Below the pieces are notes generated by a model. That model was not told where the DNA came from and did not search any database. It was given only the letters and a program-made list of their open reading frames with translations. The translations under genes and the position numbers were made by a program. From Myxococcota bacterium (lineage in GTDB: Bacteria; Myxococcota_A; UBA9160; SZUA-336), in assembly GCA_035498015.1 (NCBI GenBank), contig DATKAO010000114.1:1-42270 (forward strand): a DNA stretch of 42,270 nucleotides, given 5' to 3'. Positions 16,473-24,510 of this stretch are shown one piece after another; within the stretch, counting starts at the first letter, position 1, and the number at the start of each line of letters is the position of its first letter.

Positions 16473-17021
16473 ATGCGCGACGCAGTCTGGATCTTCGGGT
16501 ACGGGTCGCTGTTGTGGCGGCCGGCCTTCCCCTTCGCCGAACGGCGCGGCGCCTGGATCACCGGCTTCGAGCGCCGCTTCTGGCAAGGCTCGACCGACCA
16601 CCGCGGCGTGCCTGGCGCGCCCGGGCGCGTGGTGACTCTCGAGCACGCCGCCGGCGCGCGCTGCTGCGGCGCGGCCTACCGCATCGCCGACAGCGAGCGC
16701 GACGCGGTGCTCGCCGCCTTGGACCACCGCGAGCGCGGCGGCTACGAGCGGCTCGAGCTGGCGCTGTCGTTCAGCGGCGGCGACGGCGCGGGCGGCCTGG
16801 TGTACATCGCCACGCCGCGCAACCCCAACTATCTCGGACCGGCGCCGCTCGAGGCGATCGCCGCGCAGGTCTCTCGCGCGCGCGGCCCCAGCGGCCCGAA
16901 CGCCGAGTACGTGCTGCGCCTGGCCGACGCGCTGCGCGAGCTGGGCTTCGACGACGCGCACGTGTTCGAGCTCGAGAGACTCGTGCGCGGCAACGGCCCG
17001 GCGCTGGCCGCCGCCAGCTAG
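16473..17021 (+). CDS. Gamma-glutamylcyclotransferase (ChaC-like)
   Basis: A 182-residue ChaC-family enzyme. Substrate-binding motif WIFGYGSLLWRP is at residues 6-17, followed by the signature FERRFWQGSTDHRGVPGAPG. The catalytic Glu is probably in LDHRERGGYERLEL. YIATPRNPNYLGPAP is a further conserved family block. It releases 5-oxoproline from glutathione or related gamma-glutamyl peptides. The start at MRDAVWIFGYG is preferred because family members begin just before the FGYGSL motif; an ATG 20 codons earlier is possible. It converges directly on the arfB gene, stop against stop. Confidence 0.9.
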   Translation: MRDAVWIFGYGSLLWRPAFPFAERRGAWITGFERRFWQGSTDHRGVPGAPGRVVTLEHAAGARCCGAAYRIADSERDAVLAALDHRERGGYERLELALSFSGGDGAGGLVYIATPRNPNYLGPAPLEAIAAQVSRARGPSGPNAEYVLRLADALRELGFDDAHVFELERLVRGNGPALAAAS

Positions 17022-17441
17022 TCAGTCGCCGTCTCTGGCGCGCCGCTCGCGTTTGGCGCGGGCGTGGTGGCGCTTCTCCGACAGACGCCGCTCCACCGCG
17101 CCCCGGCCCGGCCGGGTCGGCTTGCGCGCGCGCCGCGGCCGAGCGACCGCGCGCAGCATCTCGCCGAGCTTCGCCACACACTCGGCGGCGTTGCGCGCCT
17201 GGTCGCGGTGGCGCTGAGCGTGGATCACGACCACGCCCTCGCGAGTGATTCTCGAGGCCCAGGCGCGCAGGAAGCGCTCGCGCACGTCCTCCGGCAGGAA
17301 ACGGCTGCCGCGCGCATCCCAGTGCAGGGTCGCCTTGGTCGCGGTCTTGTTCACGTTCTGCCCGCCGGGCCCGGAGCTGCGCGAGTACCGGAGCTCGAGC
17401 TCACTCTCGGGGATCCCGAACGGCAGGCGGGGCGCCGGCAT
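17022..17441 (-). CDS. arfB: Peptidyl-tRNA hydrolase ArfB (ribosome rescue)
   Basis: A 139-residue single-domain release-factor-like protein. The catalytic GGQ motif is at residues 26-28 in RSSGPGGQNVNKTATKATLH. The C-terminal tail is strongly basic (RRARKPTRPGRGAVERRLSEKRHHARAKRERR), the part that enters the empty mRNA channel of stalled ribosomes. It hydrolyses peptidyl-tRNA on non-stop ribosomes. Length is normal for ArfB/YaeJ and lacks the codon-recognition domain of RF1/RF2. A TAGACT box lies 7 nt upstream of the ATG, suggesting a leaderless message. It is divergent from the thioesterase gene. Confidence 0.92.
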   Translation of the reverse strand: MPAPRLPFGIPESELELRYSRSSGPGGQNVNKTATKATLHWDARGSRFLPEDVRERFLRAWASRITREGVVVIHAQRHRDQARNAAECVAKLGEMLRAVARPRRARKPTRPGRGAVERRLSEKRHHARAKRERRARDGD

Positions 17442-17448
17442 GCGCGCG

Positions 17449-17454
17449 AGTCTA
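17449..17454 (-). promoter_or_regulatory. Putative -10 box (TAGACT) of arfB
   Basis: On the minus strand TAGACT is followed by CGCGCGC (7 nt) and the ATG at 17441. There is no Shine-Dalgarno sequence. Confidence 0.4.
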
Positions 17455-17492
17455 GCCTTGACCGCAGCGCGCCGTCCCGGGACCCTGTGCGC

Positions 17493-17930
17493 GTGCCCCG
17501 ACTGCCCAGCGCCCCGCCCCCCGGAGTTGCGACCTCGACCATCTCGTACCGGGTTCCGTTCTACGACACCGACGCGATGCAGATCGTCCACCACGCGCGC
17601 TACGTGCACTATCTCGAGCTGGCGCGCATCGTGTTCCTCGACGAGCACGACCGGCCCTACCGCGAGTACGTGGCCGAGGGCCTGCACTACGCGGTGACCG
17701 GGCTGCAGCTCGAGTATCAGATGGCGGCGCGCTTCGACGACCGGCTCCAGGTCACCTGCTGGCTCGACTGGCTGAAGCGCGTGTCGCTGCAGATCGGCTA
17801 CGTGATCCGGCGCGGCGACGACCTGATCGCGGCCGCGACCACCGAGCACGCCATGGTCTCGAACGAAGGCAAGCTCACGCCGATCCCGGCCGCGCGGCGC
17901 GAGCGCCTGGGCTCGCTCATCCGGCGCTAG
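17493..17930 (+). CDS. Acyl-CoA thioesterase, hotdog fold (4HBT family)
   Basis: About 145 residues of the 4-hydroxybenzoyl-CoA thioesterase family. The active-site block is YRVPFYDTDAMQIVHHARYV, with Asp in YDTDAMQ and the following H-x-x-Y-x3-LE helix (HHARYVHYLELARIVFL). The remaining strands (AVTGLQLEYQMAARFDDRLQ, ATTEHAMVSNEGKLTPIP) are as in YbgC-type thioesterases. It hydrolyses acyl-CoA esters in the cytoplasm. The start is uncertain: GTG at 17493 is chosen, another GTG lies two codons upstream, and there is no good ribosome binding site. Its 3' end overlaps the converging FAD reductase gene by 14 nt. Confidence 0.87.
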   Translation: MPRLPSAPPPGVATSTISYRVPFYDTDAMQIVHHARYVHYLELARIVFLDEHDRPYREYVAEGLHYAVTGLQLEYQMAARFDDRLQVTCWLDWLKRVSLQIGYVIRRGDDLIAAATTEHAMVSNEGKLTPIPAARRERLGSLIRR

Positions 17931-19122
17931 CCGCCGCGACGGCGTCTGCGAAGCCGGCGCGCTCGGCGATCAGCCGCCGGTACCTGGCGAGGTCGCGCGG
18001 GCGACTCATCGCCAAGACGCCGGTGAGTCGCCCGGCGCGCCCGTAGAGCGCCGTGAACTTGCGCTGCGCGAGCGAGCCCGCGACCACGCGCAGCTCGTCG
18101 TCGCCGCGCATGCGACCCGCGAACTGGATCTTCGCGTCGTACTGATCGGACCAGAAGAACGGCACGGGCGCGAACGGCTGCGCGCCCAGGTCGCTGCCCG
18201 CCAGGCGCTCGGCCACGTAGGTGCCCTGCTCGACGGCGTTGCTCCAGTGCTCGATGCGCATGACCTCGTCGAACAGCGGGTTGTGCCAACGGGCCACGTC
18301 GCCCGCAGCGAAGATGCCCGGCGCCGCCGCGCAGTACGAGTCACAGATCACGCCGTCGCCCAGCGCGAGACCCGAGCCCTCGAGCCAGCCCGTCTCGGGC
18401 GCGGCGCCGATGCCGACCACGACCAGGTCCACCTCGACCCGCGCGCCGTCGGACAGGACGACTCTCTCGACCCGCCCCGCGCCCTCGATCGCAGTCACAC
18501 CGACGCCGCAGCGCAGGTCCACCCCGTGGTCGAGGTGGAGCTGCGCCCACACGCTGCCCATCTCGGTGCCCAGGGCGCGGGCGAGCGGAGCGGGCAGCGG
18601 CTCGACCAGGGTGACTGACAGGCCGCGCGCGCGGCACGAAGCCGCGACCTCGGCGCCGATGAAGCCCGCGCCGATCACCGCCACGCGCGGCTTGCGCTCG
18701 AGCGCTGCGCGCAGCGCGAGTGAGTCGTCCAGGCTGCGCAGGAGGTGCACGCCTTCGAGCGCGGGCTGACCCGGCAGGCGCCGCGGCGCTGCGCCGCTCG
18801 CGATCACGAGCGCGTCGAAGCGCTCGCGCGTGCCGTCGTCGAGCGCGAGCTCGCGCGCGGCCACGTCGAGCCGTGTGGCGCGCGTGCCGAGCCGCAGGTC
18901 GAGCGCGAGCTCCTGGTACGGCCGTTTGCGCAGCGCCAGCCGGTCCACGTCCCAGCGGCCCTGCAGGATCTCCTTGGAGAGCGGCGGGCGGTCGTAGGGC
19001 AGGTGCTTCTCGGCGCCCACCAGGAGCAGCCGGCCCTGGTAGCCCAGGCGGCGCAGTGACTCGGCCGCGCGCAGGCCGGCGAGCGAGGCCCCTACGATCG
19101 CGACCTTCTGCAGCGTGACCAC
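17917..19122 (-). CDS. FAD-dependent ferredoxin/rubredoxin-type reductase
   Basis: A 401-residue two-dinucleotide-fold flavoprotein. FAD binding: VAIVGASLAGLRAAESLR at the N-terminus and GIFAAGDVARW near residue 280. NAD(P)H binding: VAVIGAGFIGAEVAASCRAR near residue 155. The C-terminal ~90 residues (PFFWSDQYDAKIQFAGRM) are the reductase C-terminal domain of oxygenase-linked ferredoxin reductases. It moves electrons from NAD(P)H to a ferredoxin serving an oxygenase; the Rieske oxygenase at 28356 is a possible distant client. The GTG start lies 9 nt after the stop of the upstream glycosidase-like gene. Confidence 0.9.
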   Translation of the reverse strand: MVTLQKVAIVGASLAGLRAAESLRRLGYQGRLLLVGAEKHLPYDRPPLSKEILQGRWDVDRLALRKRPYQELALDLRLGTRATRLDVAARELALDDGTRERFDALVIASGAAPRRLPGQPALEGVHLLRSLDDSLALRAALERKPRVAVIGAGFIGAEVAASCRARGLSVTLVEPLPAPLARALGTEMGSVWAQLHLDHGVDLRCGVGVTAIEGAGRVERVVLSDGARVEVDLVVVGIGAAPETGWLEGSGLALGDGVICDSYCAAAPGIFAAGDVARWHNPLFDEVMRIEHWSNAVEQGTYVAERLAGSDLGAQPFAPVPFFWSDQYDAKIQFAGRMRGDDELRVVAGSLAQRKFTALYGRAGRLTGVLAMSRPRDLARYRRLIAERAGFADAVAAASAG

Positions 19123-19131
19123 GCGCGCAGC

Positions 19132-22100
19132 TTAGAGGACGCTCGCGAAGAAGAGCCAGCGGCGCTCCCAGAAGCGCTCGAGCCGCACTTCGAGCCGGTT
19201 CGCGCCTGCGCGCAGCGCCACGCGCGCCCTGCCCTCGTCGGCCTCGACGCCCTTCACGTTCGCGAGGTCGAGCACGAGCGCGCCGTTGAGATAGACGCGC
19301 GCCGCGCTGCTCGCGCCCACGCGCAGCTCGGCGCTGCCCGGGCCGGCGCGCTGGATCTCCGCGCGCGCCACCACGACGTCGCCGATCTCGGCCTGCGCCA
19401 GCGTGCCCAGGTCGACCAGCGGGATGCCCTCGGGCGCGGCGAGCGCTTCGCTGGCGGGCTCGGCCTCGGGCAGCTCGAGCCGGTCGAGCGGGAGCCAGTC
19501 GGGGTTGGGGTGTCTGGGCGAGAGCTGCCAGCGGCGCACGCCGCCCGCGGCGAGTGGCTCCGGGTCGGAGTGACTCGCTTTCTCGACCTGGAGCGCCGCG
19601 ATGCCGAAGCCCGTCGGGCCGCCCAGCCGGAGCTCGAGCGCACCGCCGGCGACGTGCGACGTGAAGCTGCGCCGCAGCAGAGCCCCGCGGTCGAGCGGCG
19701 TGTCCAGCAGAACCGGCCGGCCGTTCGCAGTCACGAGGCCCGACACCAGGAGGTTCATGCGCGGCCAGCCGCCGTTCGCCGCCACCAGATTCACCCGGTA
19801 GTCGCCGTCGGGCAGGTCGAGGCGGAACGTGCGCGCGGGTCCGGACACCAGGGCGGACGACACGGGCGCGGGCAGCGCCGAAGGAAGATAAGGCCAGTAG
19901 AGCGAGGCCATGGGCACGGACGTGAGTGCGTCGGGATCCTGGCCGATCGCGCCCGCGTAGTCGCGCTCCTCGGGCGACGCGCTGGAGTCGTCGTCGCGCG
20001 GCAGCCAGCCGAAGCCGAGCGCGCGCTCGTAGGCGCTGTCGGCGCGGACCGCGCGCCAGGGTCCGAGGTCGGCCCGTTGGCCGAACGCGAACAGGGCGAC
20101 CGGGTCACCGGCGTCGCCCAGGCGCGCGATGCCGTCGAGATACGCGCGTTCGCGCTCGTCGGACAATGCGCGCAGGAGCGCGCCCGCGGCCGAGTCGTAG
20201 GCAGCCGGGTCACCGCGCCGCAGCGCCGCGACGCGGCCGAGGCGCGCGTCGAGATCGGAGGCGCCTGCGCCGGCCCGGCGCGCGCGCGCGAGCCGCTGGT
20301 CACCGCGCGCCAGCGCGCTGGCACGCGCCTCGGCCCCCGCCGGCCCCAGCACCAGCACGCCGTACACGCGCAGCGCGGGCAGACTCACTTCGGCGGCGCC
20401 ACCGGCGAGCCGTACCGAGAGCTCGCGCTCGGGCTCACCGGGCACCAGCCACTGCGCGCGCTCCGGACGCACGTCGCCGGGCAGGCGCAGGCGCACCGTG
20501 ACCGGCGGCGCGGGGCGGGCCGCGCCGGTCGCGTAGTCGAGCGCGTAGCTCACGAAGTGAGCCGACGCGAAGCCCCCGGCGTGGTGCCAGAGCTTCAGCC
20601 AGGTGGTCTGCGGCAAGTCACCCGACACGCGCGCGCCGGGCAGGAGCGGCGCGAGCTCGGCGACGAGCTGCGCGCCCAGCGCCCGGCCCTTCGTGTTGGG
20701 CGAGCTGCGGGTCTCGGGGAACGACGCCCCGCCGAGCAGGAGCTTCACCTTTCCCGCGGCGCGCAGCGCCGCGAGCGCGTCGGCCCCCCGCGCGCGGTTG
20801 CGCTCGTCGCGCACGCCGAGCTTGCCCAGCACGGCCAGCGTGCCGCCGCCCTTCAGGAAGCGTGTGAGTCGCGCGAGGTCGGCGTCGGCCAGACTCTCGA
20901 GCGAGGGCGCGAGCACGAGCTTGTAGCGCGAGAGGTCGGGCTCGCGCGCGCCGGGCGCCAGATCGGGGTGGCGCAGCACGACCACGTCGTAGGGCACATG
21001 GCCGTCCTCGAGCGCGCGCGCGGCGCTGCCGAAGTCGTTCTGCGGCGGTGAGTCGCTGCTGCTGGCGTTCGGCACGCACTGATCGAACAGCGCCGTCGCG
21101 ACCGAGTACAAGAGCGCCACGTCCGCGATCCGCACACGCCCGCGCGCCTGGTACACCGCGCGGTGTCGGTCGCGCAGCTCGAGCAGCGACGCCAGCGCGG
21201 CCAGGGCCTCGGGCGCGCTCTGCGCGAGCAGGTCCGGATTGGCCAGCGGCACGCCGCCTCCCGCCGAGATCTCGCCGAGCTCGTGCAGCATCAGGTCCGC
21301 CGTCTTCTTCTGCGGGTTGGCCAGGAAGAGCGCCGGCCGGTCCGGCGCGCCTGCGCCGAGCGCGAACTCCATGCGCAGCGCGCCGTTGGCGTTCCACCAG
21401 CCGTGCTGGAACTGGTCGTACTCCGCCAGGCCCGAGCTCTCGAACCAGGGCAGGTCGACCAGGGGCGCGAGCGAGAGCGGATAGGGATCGGGGCCGAGCA
21501 GGGAGCCGCTCAGGTTGCCGTGCGCGTCGAAGTCGCGGCCGGCGCGCGCGGCGATGCTACGCAGATCGGTGTAGAGCCGCTTCCAGACGGCCAGATTGGC
21601 CGCCTGGCGGTAGAGCTGGAAGTCCGCGAACACCGGATCGGCGCACAGCGCGCGCGCCGCGGAAGAGGCGCGCCGTGCGTCGGCCGGCGCCGGCCGGAGA
21701 TAGGGGGAGAGCGCCGCGATCGAAGGCGTGAAGTGCTCGCGCAGGTAGCTCCGGATCGGGGCCACCGGCGGCTCGCCGCGCGCCGCGCGCCAGGCGGCGA
21801 AGCCGCGCGCCGCGGCGTCGGAGTAACTCCCGAGCGCGCTCGGCCCCATGCTCCAGGTCGAGACGCCCAGGTTGTCCTGCGAGATCGCGTCGCCCAGGAG
21901 CGGGCTCGCGGCCATGTCGTAGGCGAGCAGCGCCGACCAGCGCGGCTCGATCGGGTCGGCGATGTACGAGCGCCCGGTCTCGGTGCGCAGCGGATCGATC
22001 ACCAGCTCGCCCATCGGCCCGCGCGCGAGGCCGCGCTCGCCGAACAGCGCCAGCGCGGCCTCGGGCCGCAGATGCAGCGTCTCCTGGTACTCGTTGAAGC

Positions 22101-22410
22101 CGTAGTGCTCCGCCGCGGTGCCGCGCCGCGCGAGCCAGCCGTGAGTCGCGTAGTTGTACGCGCGATCGACGTAGTCGACCAGCGCCCAGCGCTCCGGTGC
22201 CGCGAGAAAGCCCGAGCGCCGCTCGACCTGGCCCGGGCTGCCCTCGCCCAGCACGGCGTTCACCACCTCGCCGCTCCAGGCCGGCGGCGCGGGCACGAAG
22301 CCGCGCAGCTCCGCCGCCGCGTCGGTCACGCGCGGCTCGACGGGCGCGCCCTGCGGAAGGGTCGCGGCAGCGGCGAGTGCGCTCGCGGCGAGCGCCGCAC
22401 GGAGAGGCAT
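19132..22410 (-). CDS. Large secreted glycoside-hydrolase-like multidomain protein
   Basis: About 1,092 residues with a signal peptide (ALAASALAAAATLPQGA). The N-terminal ~450 residues look like a TIM-barrel glycosidase (TEHYGF-like aromatic blocks such as HYGFNEYQETLHL, FESSGLAEYDQFQHGWWNANG), with weak GH42-like character. About residues 480-570 (PYDVVVLRHPDLAPG, SRYKLVLAPSLESLADADLA, RFLKGGGTLAVLGKLG) match the amidotransferase-like middle domain of GH42. A beta-sandwich follows near 870-950 (TFRLDLPDGDYRVNLVAANG). The C-terminal ~90 residues (SSAARVYLNGALVLDLANVK, GANRLEVRLERFWERRW) resemble GH2/sialate-esterase sugar-binding folds. Catalytic residues were not identified. The start could also be GTG at 22416. 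Confidence 0.75.
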   Translation of the reverse strand: MPLRAALAASALAAAATLPQGAPVEPRVTDAAAELRGFVPAPPAWSGEVVNAVLGEGSPGQVERRSGFLAAPERWALVDYVDRAYNYATHGWLARRGTAAEHYGFNEYQETLHLRPEAALALFGERGLARGPMGELVIDPLRTETGRSYIADPIEPRWSALLAYDMAASPLLGDAISQDNLGVSTWSMGPSALGSYSDAAARGFAAWRAARGEPPVAPIRSYLREHFTPSIAALSPYLRPAPADARRASSAARALCADPVFADFQLYRQAANLAVWKRLYTDLRSIAARAGRDFDAHGNLSGSLLGPDPYPLSLAPLVDLPWFESSGLAEYDQFQHGWWNANGALRMEFALGAGAPDRPALFLANPQKKTADLMLHELGEISAGGGVPLANPDLLAQSAPEALAALASLLELRDRHRAVYQARGRVRIADVALLYSVATALFDQCVPNASSSDSPPQNDFGSAARALEDGHVPYDVVVLRHPDLAPGAREPDLSRYKLVLAPSLESLADADLARLTRFLKGGGTLAVLGKLGVRDERNRARGADALAALRAAGKVKLLLGGASFPETRSSPNTKGRALGAQLVAELAPLLPGARVSGDLPQTTWLKLWHHAGGFASAHFVSYALDYATGAARPAPPVTVRLRLPGDVRPERAQWLVPGEPERELSVRLAGGAAEVSLPALRVYGVLVLGPAGAEARASALARGDQRLARARRAGAGASDLDARLGRVAALRRGDPAAYDSAAGALLRALSDERERAYLDGIARLGDAGDPVALFAFGQRADLGPWRAVRADSAYERALGFGWLPRDDDSSASPEERDYAGAIGQDPDALTSVPMASLYWPYLPSALPAPVSSALVSGPARTFRLDLPDGDYRVNLVAANGGWPRMNLLVSGLVTANGRPVLLDTPLDRGALLRRSFTSHVAGGALELRLGGPTGFGIAALQVEKASHSDPEPLAAGGVRRWQLSPRHPNPDWLPLDRLELPEAEPASEALAAPEGIPLVDLGTLAQAEIGDVVVARAEIQRAGPGSAELRVGASSAARVYLNGALVLDLANVKGVEADEGRARVALRAGANRLEVRLERFWERRWLFFASVL

Positions 22411-22419
22411 GCGCACGCA

Positions 22420-22425
22420 AACCTA
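22420..22425 (-). promoter_or_regulatory. Putative -10 box (TAGGTT) of glycosidase-like gene
   Basis: On the minus strand TAGGTT lies 9 nt before the ATG at 22410 with no Shine-Dalgarno sequence. The gene on the other side of this gap has its own candidate, TAGACT at 22467-22472, about 37 nt before its ATG. Confidence 0.3.
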
Positions 22426-22509
22426 GCAGAGGAGCCGCGCCGGAATCCGTGCCAGCCGACGACGCGTAGACTATTTTGGGTACCGGGCTGGCGAAGTCGT
22501 AGGGGCAGC

Positions 22510-23355
22510 ATGACTCCGTTCGTGCGACTCATCGGCGCCTCCCTCTTCGGCTGCGTTTTCGCCGCCGCGGCCCCTCACACGGCGCGCGCCGAGGAGCCTC
22601 CGCCCGCCGCGATCGCGCCCGATGCGCTGCCGCTGCCGCCCGAGAAGTTCGACCCGGCCGCGCTCGCGGAGTCGTACTTCGACGAGAGCGAGCGCTTCGA
22701 CGCGTTCCTCACCTACGAGGTGAAGCGCGGGCCGGCCGGCGCGCTGTTCACGATCGCGCGGCGCTGGCGCGACGGGCTGGCCGAGCTCCTGTTCGACATC
22801 CGCGAGCCGGCCTCGTTCGACAAGTGGGCGATGCTCATGCACCAGAACCGCGGCGCGTCGGACGACCTGTTCCTGTACGCGGGCTACGCCACCGACTTGA
22901 AGGTGCGCCGGCTCGCCGCCTCACAGATCGAGAGACAGGCGCTGTTCGAGCTGATCGCGCTCGGCGACTACCGTCCGACCGTGCGCGGCGAGCTCAGCTA
23001 CGAGGCTGCGCCCGACGAGACCGTCGATGCCGTTCCGTGTCACGTGGTGATCGCGCGCACGCCCGCCTCGTATCTCGGCTTCGACCGGCTCGAGCTCGTG
23101 TTCGCCGCCGAGCAGAAGCTGCTCCTGATGCAGCGCTTCTTCCGCGGCAGCAAGGAGGTGCGGCGGCTGTCGACGACGCTCGCCGACTACCAGGACATCG
23201 GCGGGCGCCGGCTGGCCATGCGCTGGACCGCGCGCCGCTGGGCCGACGGCGGCCAGACCGAGATCGTGCTGAAGCGCGTGGTCGAGACGCCGGACCTGCC
23301 CGACCGGCTCTTCAGTCACCTGAATCTCAAGGAGCAGCGCTTCCCGGAATTCTAG
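22510..23355 (+). CDS. LolA-like outer-membrane lipoprotein-sorting protein
   Basis: A 281-residue exported protein with a signal peptide (RLIGASLFGCVFAAAAPHTA, then RAEE). The mature part is a LolA-like half-barrel: strands such as DAFLTYEVKRGPAGALFTIA, DGLAELLFDIREPASFDKWA, then DLFLYAGYATDLKVRRL, and a late VPCHVVIARTPASYLGFDRLEL and LAMRWTARRWADGG. This is the 'outer membrane lipoprotein-sorting protein' class often encoded with MMPL transporters to move lipids through the periplasm. An MMPL gene exists about 6 kb away but is not adjacent. AGGGG lies 4 nt before the ATG. It ends facing the LLM gene across a hairpin. Confidence 0.83.
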   Translation: MTPFVRLIGASLFGCVFAAAAPHTARAEEPPPAAIAPDALPLPPEKFDPAALAESYFDESERFDAFLTYEVKRGPAGALFTIARRWRDGLAELLFDIREPASFDKWAMLMHQNRGASDDLFLYAGYATDLKVRRLAASQIERQALFELIALGDYRPTVRGELSYEAAPDETVDAVPCHVVIARTPASYLGFDRLELVFAAEQKLLLMQRFFRGSKEVRRLSTTLADYQDIGGRRLAMRWTARRWADGGQTEIVLKRVVETPDLPDRLFSHLNLKEQRFPEF

Positions 23356-23366
23356 AGGCACCGAGC

Positions 23367-23390
23367 GCTCGTCGGCTTCAGCCGACGAGC
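23367..23390. terminator. Bidirectional hairpin between converging genes
   Basis: GCTCGTCGGC-TTCA-GCCGACGAGC: a perfect 10-bp GC-rich stem with a 4-nt loop. It lies 12 nt past the LolA-like stop and includes the TGA (23378-23380) and last four codons of the converging LLM gene. There is no U-tract on either side. It is probably a factor-dependent or structural terminator serving both genes. Confidence 0.65.
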
Positions 23391-24385
23391 TTGGCCAGGA
23401 TCTTGGCCGCCTCCCTCGGGTCTTCCTCGAGCACCGTGGCGCTGTGCAGGGTCGCGCCCGCGGCCTCCTCTTCCTCTAGCCTCTCGACGCAGGCCTCGGT
23501 CGGGCCGGAGAAGCCGAGCCGGTTCATCATCGCGGGCGGGACCGCGGCGGCGGCCTTCTCGGGCCCGCCTTCGGCCCAGGCAGCGCGCACGCGGTCGGCT
23601 TCGGCCTGGAAGCCCTGGCGCGAGAGCTGCTTGTAGTAGAACTCGCCCATGCGCGCGCAGTAGAACGCGAGCGTGCCGGCGGAGCGCCGGCGCGCGAGCT
23701 CGAGCTGCGCGGGCGTATTCGCCACGGTGACTCCCCCGGGCGCGCGCACCGTGAACTTCTTCGGGTCGCGGCCCGCCTCGCGCACCCACTGGTTCACGCG
23801 AGTCACTTCGGCGCCGAGCTGGTCGATCGGAATCATGACCGGCATCCAGCCGTCGGCGATCTGCGCGGTCATCTGCACGCTCTTCGGGTTCAGCGTGGCC
23901 AGGTAGATCGGCACCTCTTTGCGCACCGGGTCGAAGCGCAGGGTGAAGCCGCGCTCGAGCTTGAAGATCTGGCCCGAGTATTTCACCGGCTCGTGCTTGA
24001 AGAACAGCCGCAGGATCTCGACCGTCTCGCGCATGCGGCGCAGGGCGGGCTGGAACGGCACGCCGTGGAAGTGCTCGATCACGTTCGGGCCGCTGTTGCC
24101 CAGGCCAATGATGACGCGCCCGCCAGACAGCTCGTCCAGGGTGGCGAAGTGTTGCGCCAACGCCGCAGGCGTCCGCGAGTAGATGTTGACGATCCCCGTG
24201 CCGAGCTGGATGCGGGTCGTTCGCTCCGCCACCTGAGTCAGCAACGAGAAAGCGTCCCGTCCCCAGGCTTCTGCGGCCCAGAGTGAATCAATCCCTGCAT
24301 CTTCCGCGAGCTTGGCCCGCGCGAATGCCTTCTCCCGATCCAGATTCCCCTGCCAGTCGAAGCCGATACCGATGCGCCTGGCCAC
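23378..24385 (-). CDS. LLM-class F420-dependent oxidoreductase
   Basis: A 335-residue luciferase-like TIM barrel. RRIGIGFDWQGNLDREKAFA opens the first strand; TTRIQLGTGIVNIYSRTPAA and GGRVIIGLGNSGPNVIEHFH are the family's strand-4 and phosphate-loop blocks; VPIYLATLNPKSVQMTAQIA and DGWMPVMI follow in the usual order. This pattern is closer to the F420-dependent (Mer/Fgd-like) members than to bacterial luciferase. The start is GTG at 24383-24385, chosen because GGAGG lies 6 nt upstream; the open frame extends further without similarity. It is a paralogue type distinct from the LLM gene at 5490. The substrate is unknown. Confidence 0.87.
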   Translation of the reverse strand: MARRIGIGFDWQGNLDREKAFARAKLAEDAGIDSLWAAEAWGRDAFSLLTQVAERTTRIQLGTGIVNIYSRTPAALAQHFATLDELSGGRVIIGLGNSGPNVIEHFHGVPFQPALRRMRETVEILRLFFKHEPVKYSGQIFKLERGFTLRFDPVRKEVPIYLATLNPKSVQMTAQIADGWMPVMIPIDQLGAEVTRVNQWVREAGRDPKKFTVRAPGGVTVANTPAQLELARRRSAGTLAFYCARMGEFYYKQLSRQGFQAEADRVRAAWAEGGPEKAAAAVPPAMMNRLGFSGPTEACVERLEEEEAAGATLHSATVLEEDPREAAKILAKLVG

Positions 24386-24410
24386 GTTCGCCTCCTCGCG
24401 TTCCCGGGGC

Positions 24411-24430
24411 TGCAGTTTGACAGAACTTTC
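24411..24430. promoter_or_regulatory. AGTT-N6-AACT palindrome in desaturase promoter gap
   Basis: AGTTTGACAGAACT (24415-24428) is an inverted repeat in the 125-nt gap between the divergent LLM and desaturase genes, and it contains a -35-like TTGACA (24417-24422). No matching -10 is seen at 17 nt. It may be an operator; fatty-acid desaturase genes are commonly controlled by TetR/GntR-type lipid sensors. Confidence 0.25.
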
Positions 24431-24510
24431 ACCGCTGATGCGCGGCCTCCGGCCGATCCTGTTCGTAGCCTGTGTCGAGACCCGGATTGGGTTTCGGAGG
24501 AATCTCCCGA

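Noticed and set aside
17022-17441. Truncated release factor RF1/RF2
   Set aside because: Length, GGQ position and basic tail are those of complete ArfB, not a fragment.
21163-22509. Plus-strand open frame extending upstream of the LolA-like gene
   Set aside because: Reads as Arg-rich antisense of the glycosidase-like gene; the real start has a signal peptide and AGGGG at 22510.
24417-24440. Sigma-70 promoter with TTGACA before the desaturase gene
   Set aside because: No acceptable -10 lies 16-18 nt downstream (GCGCGG), so only the palindrome is reported.
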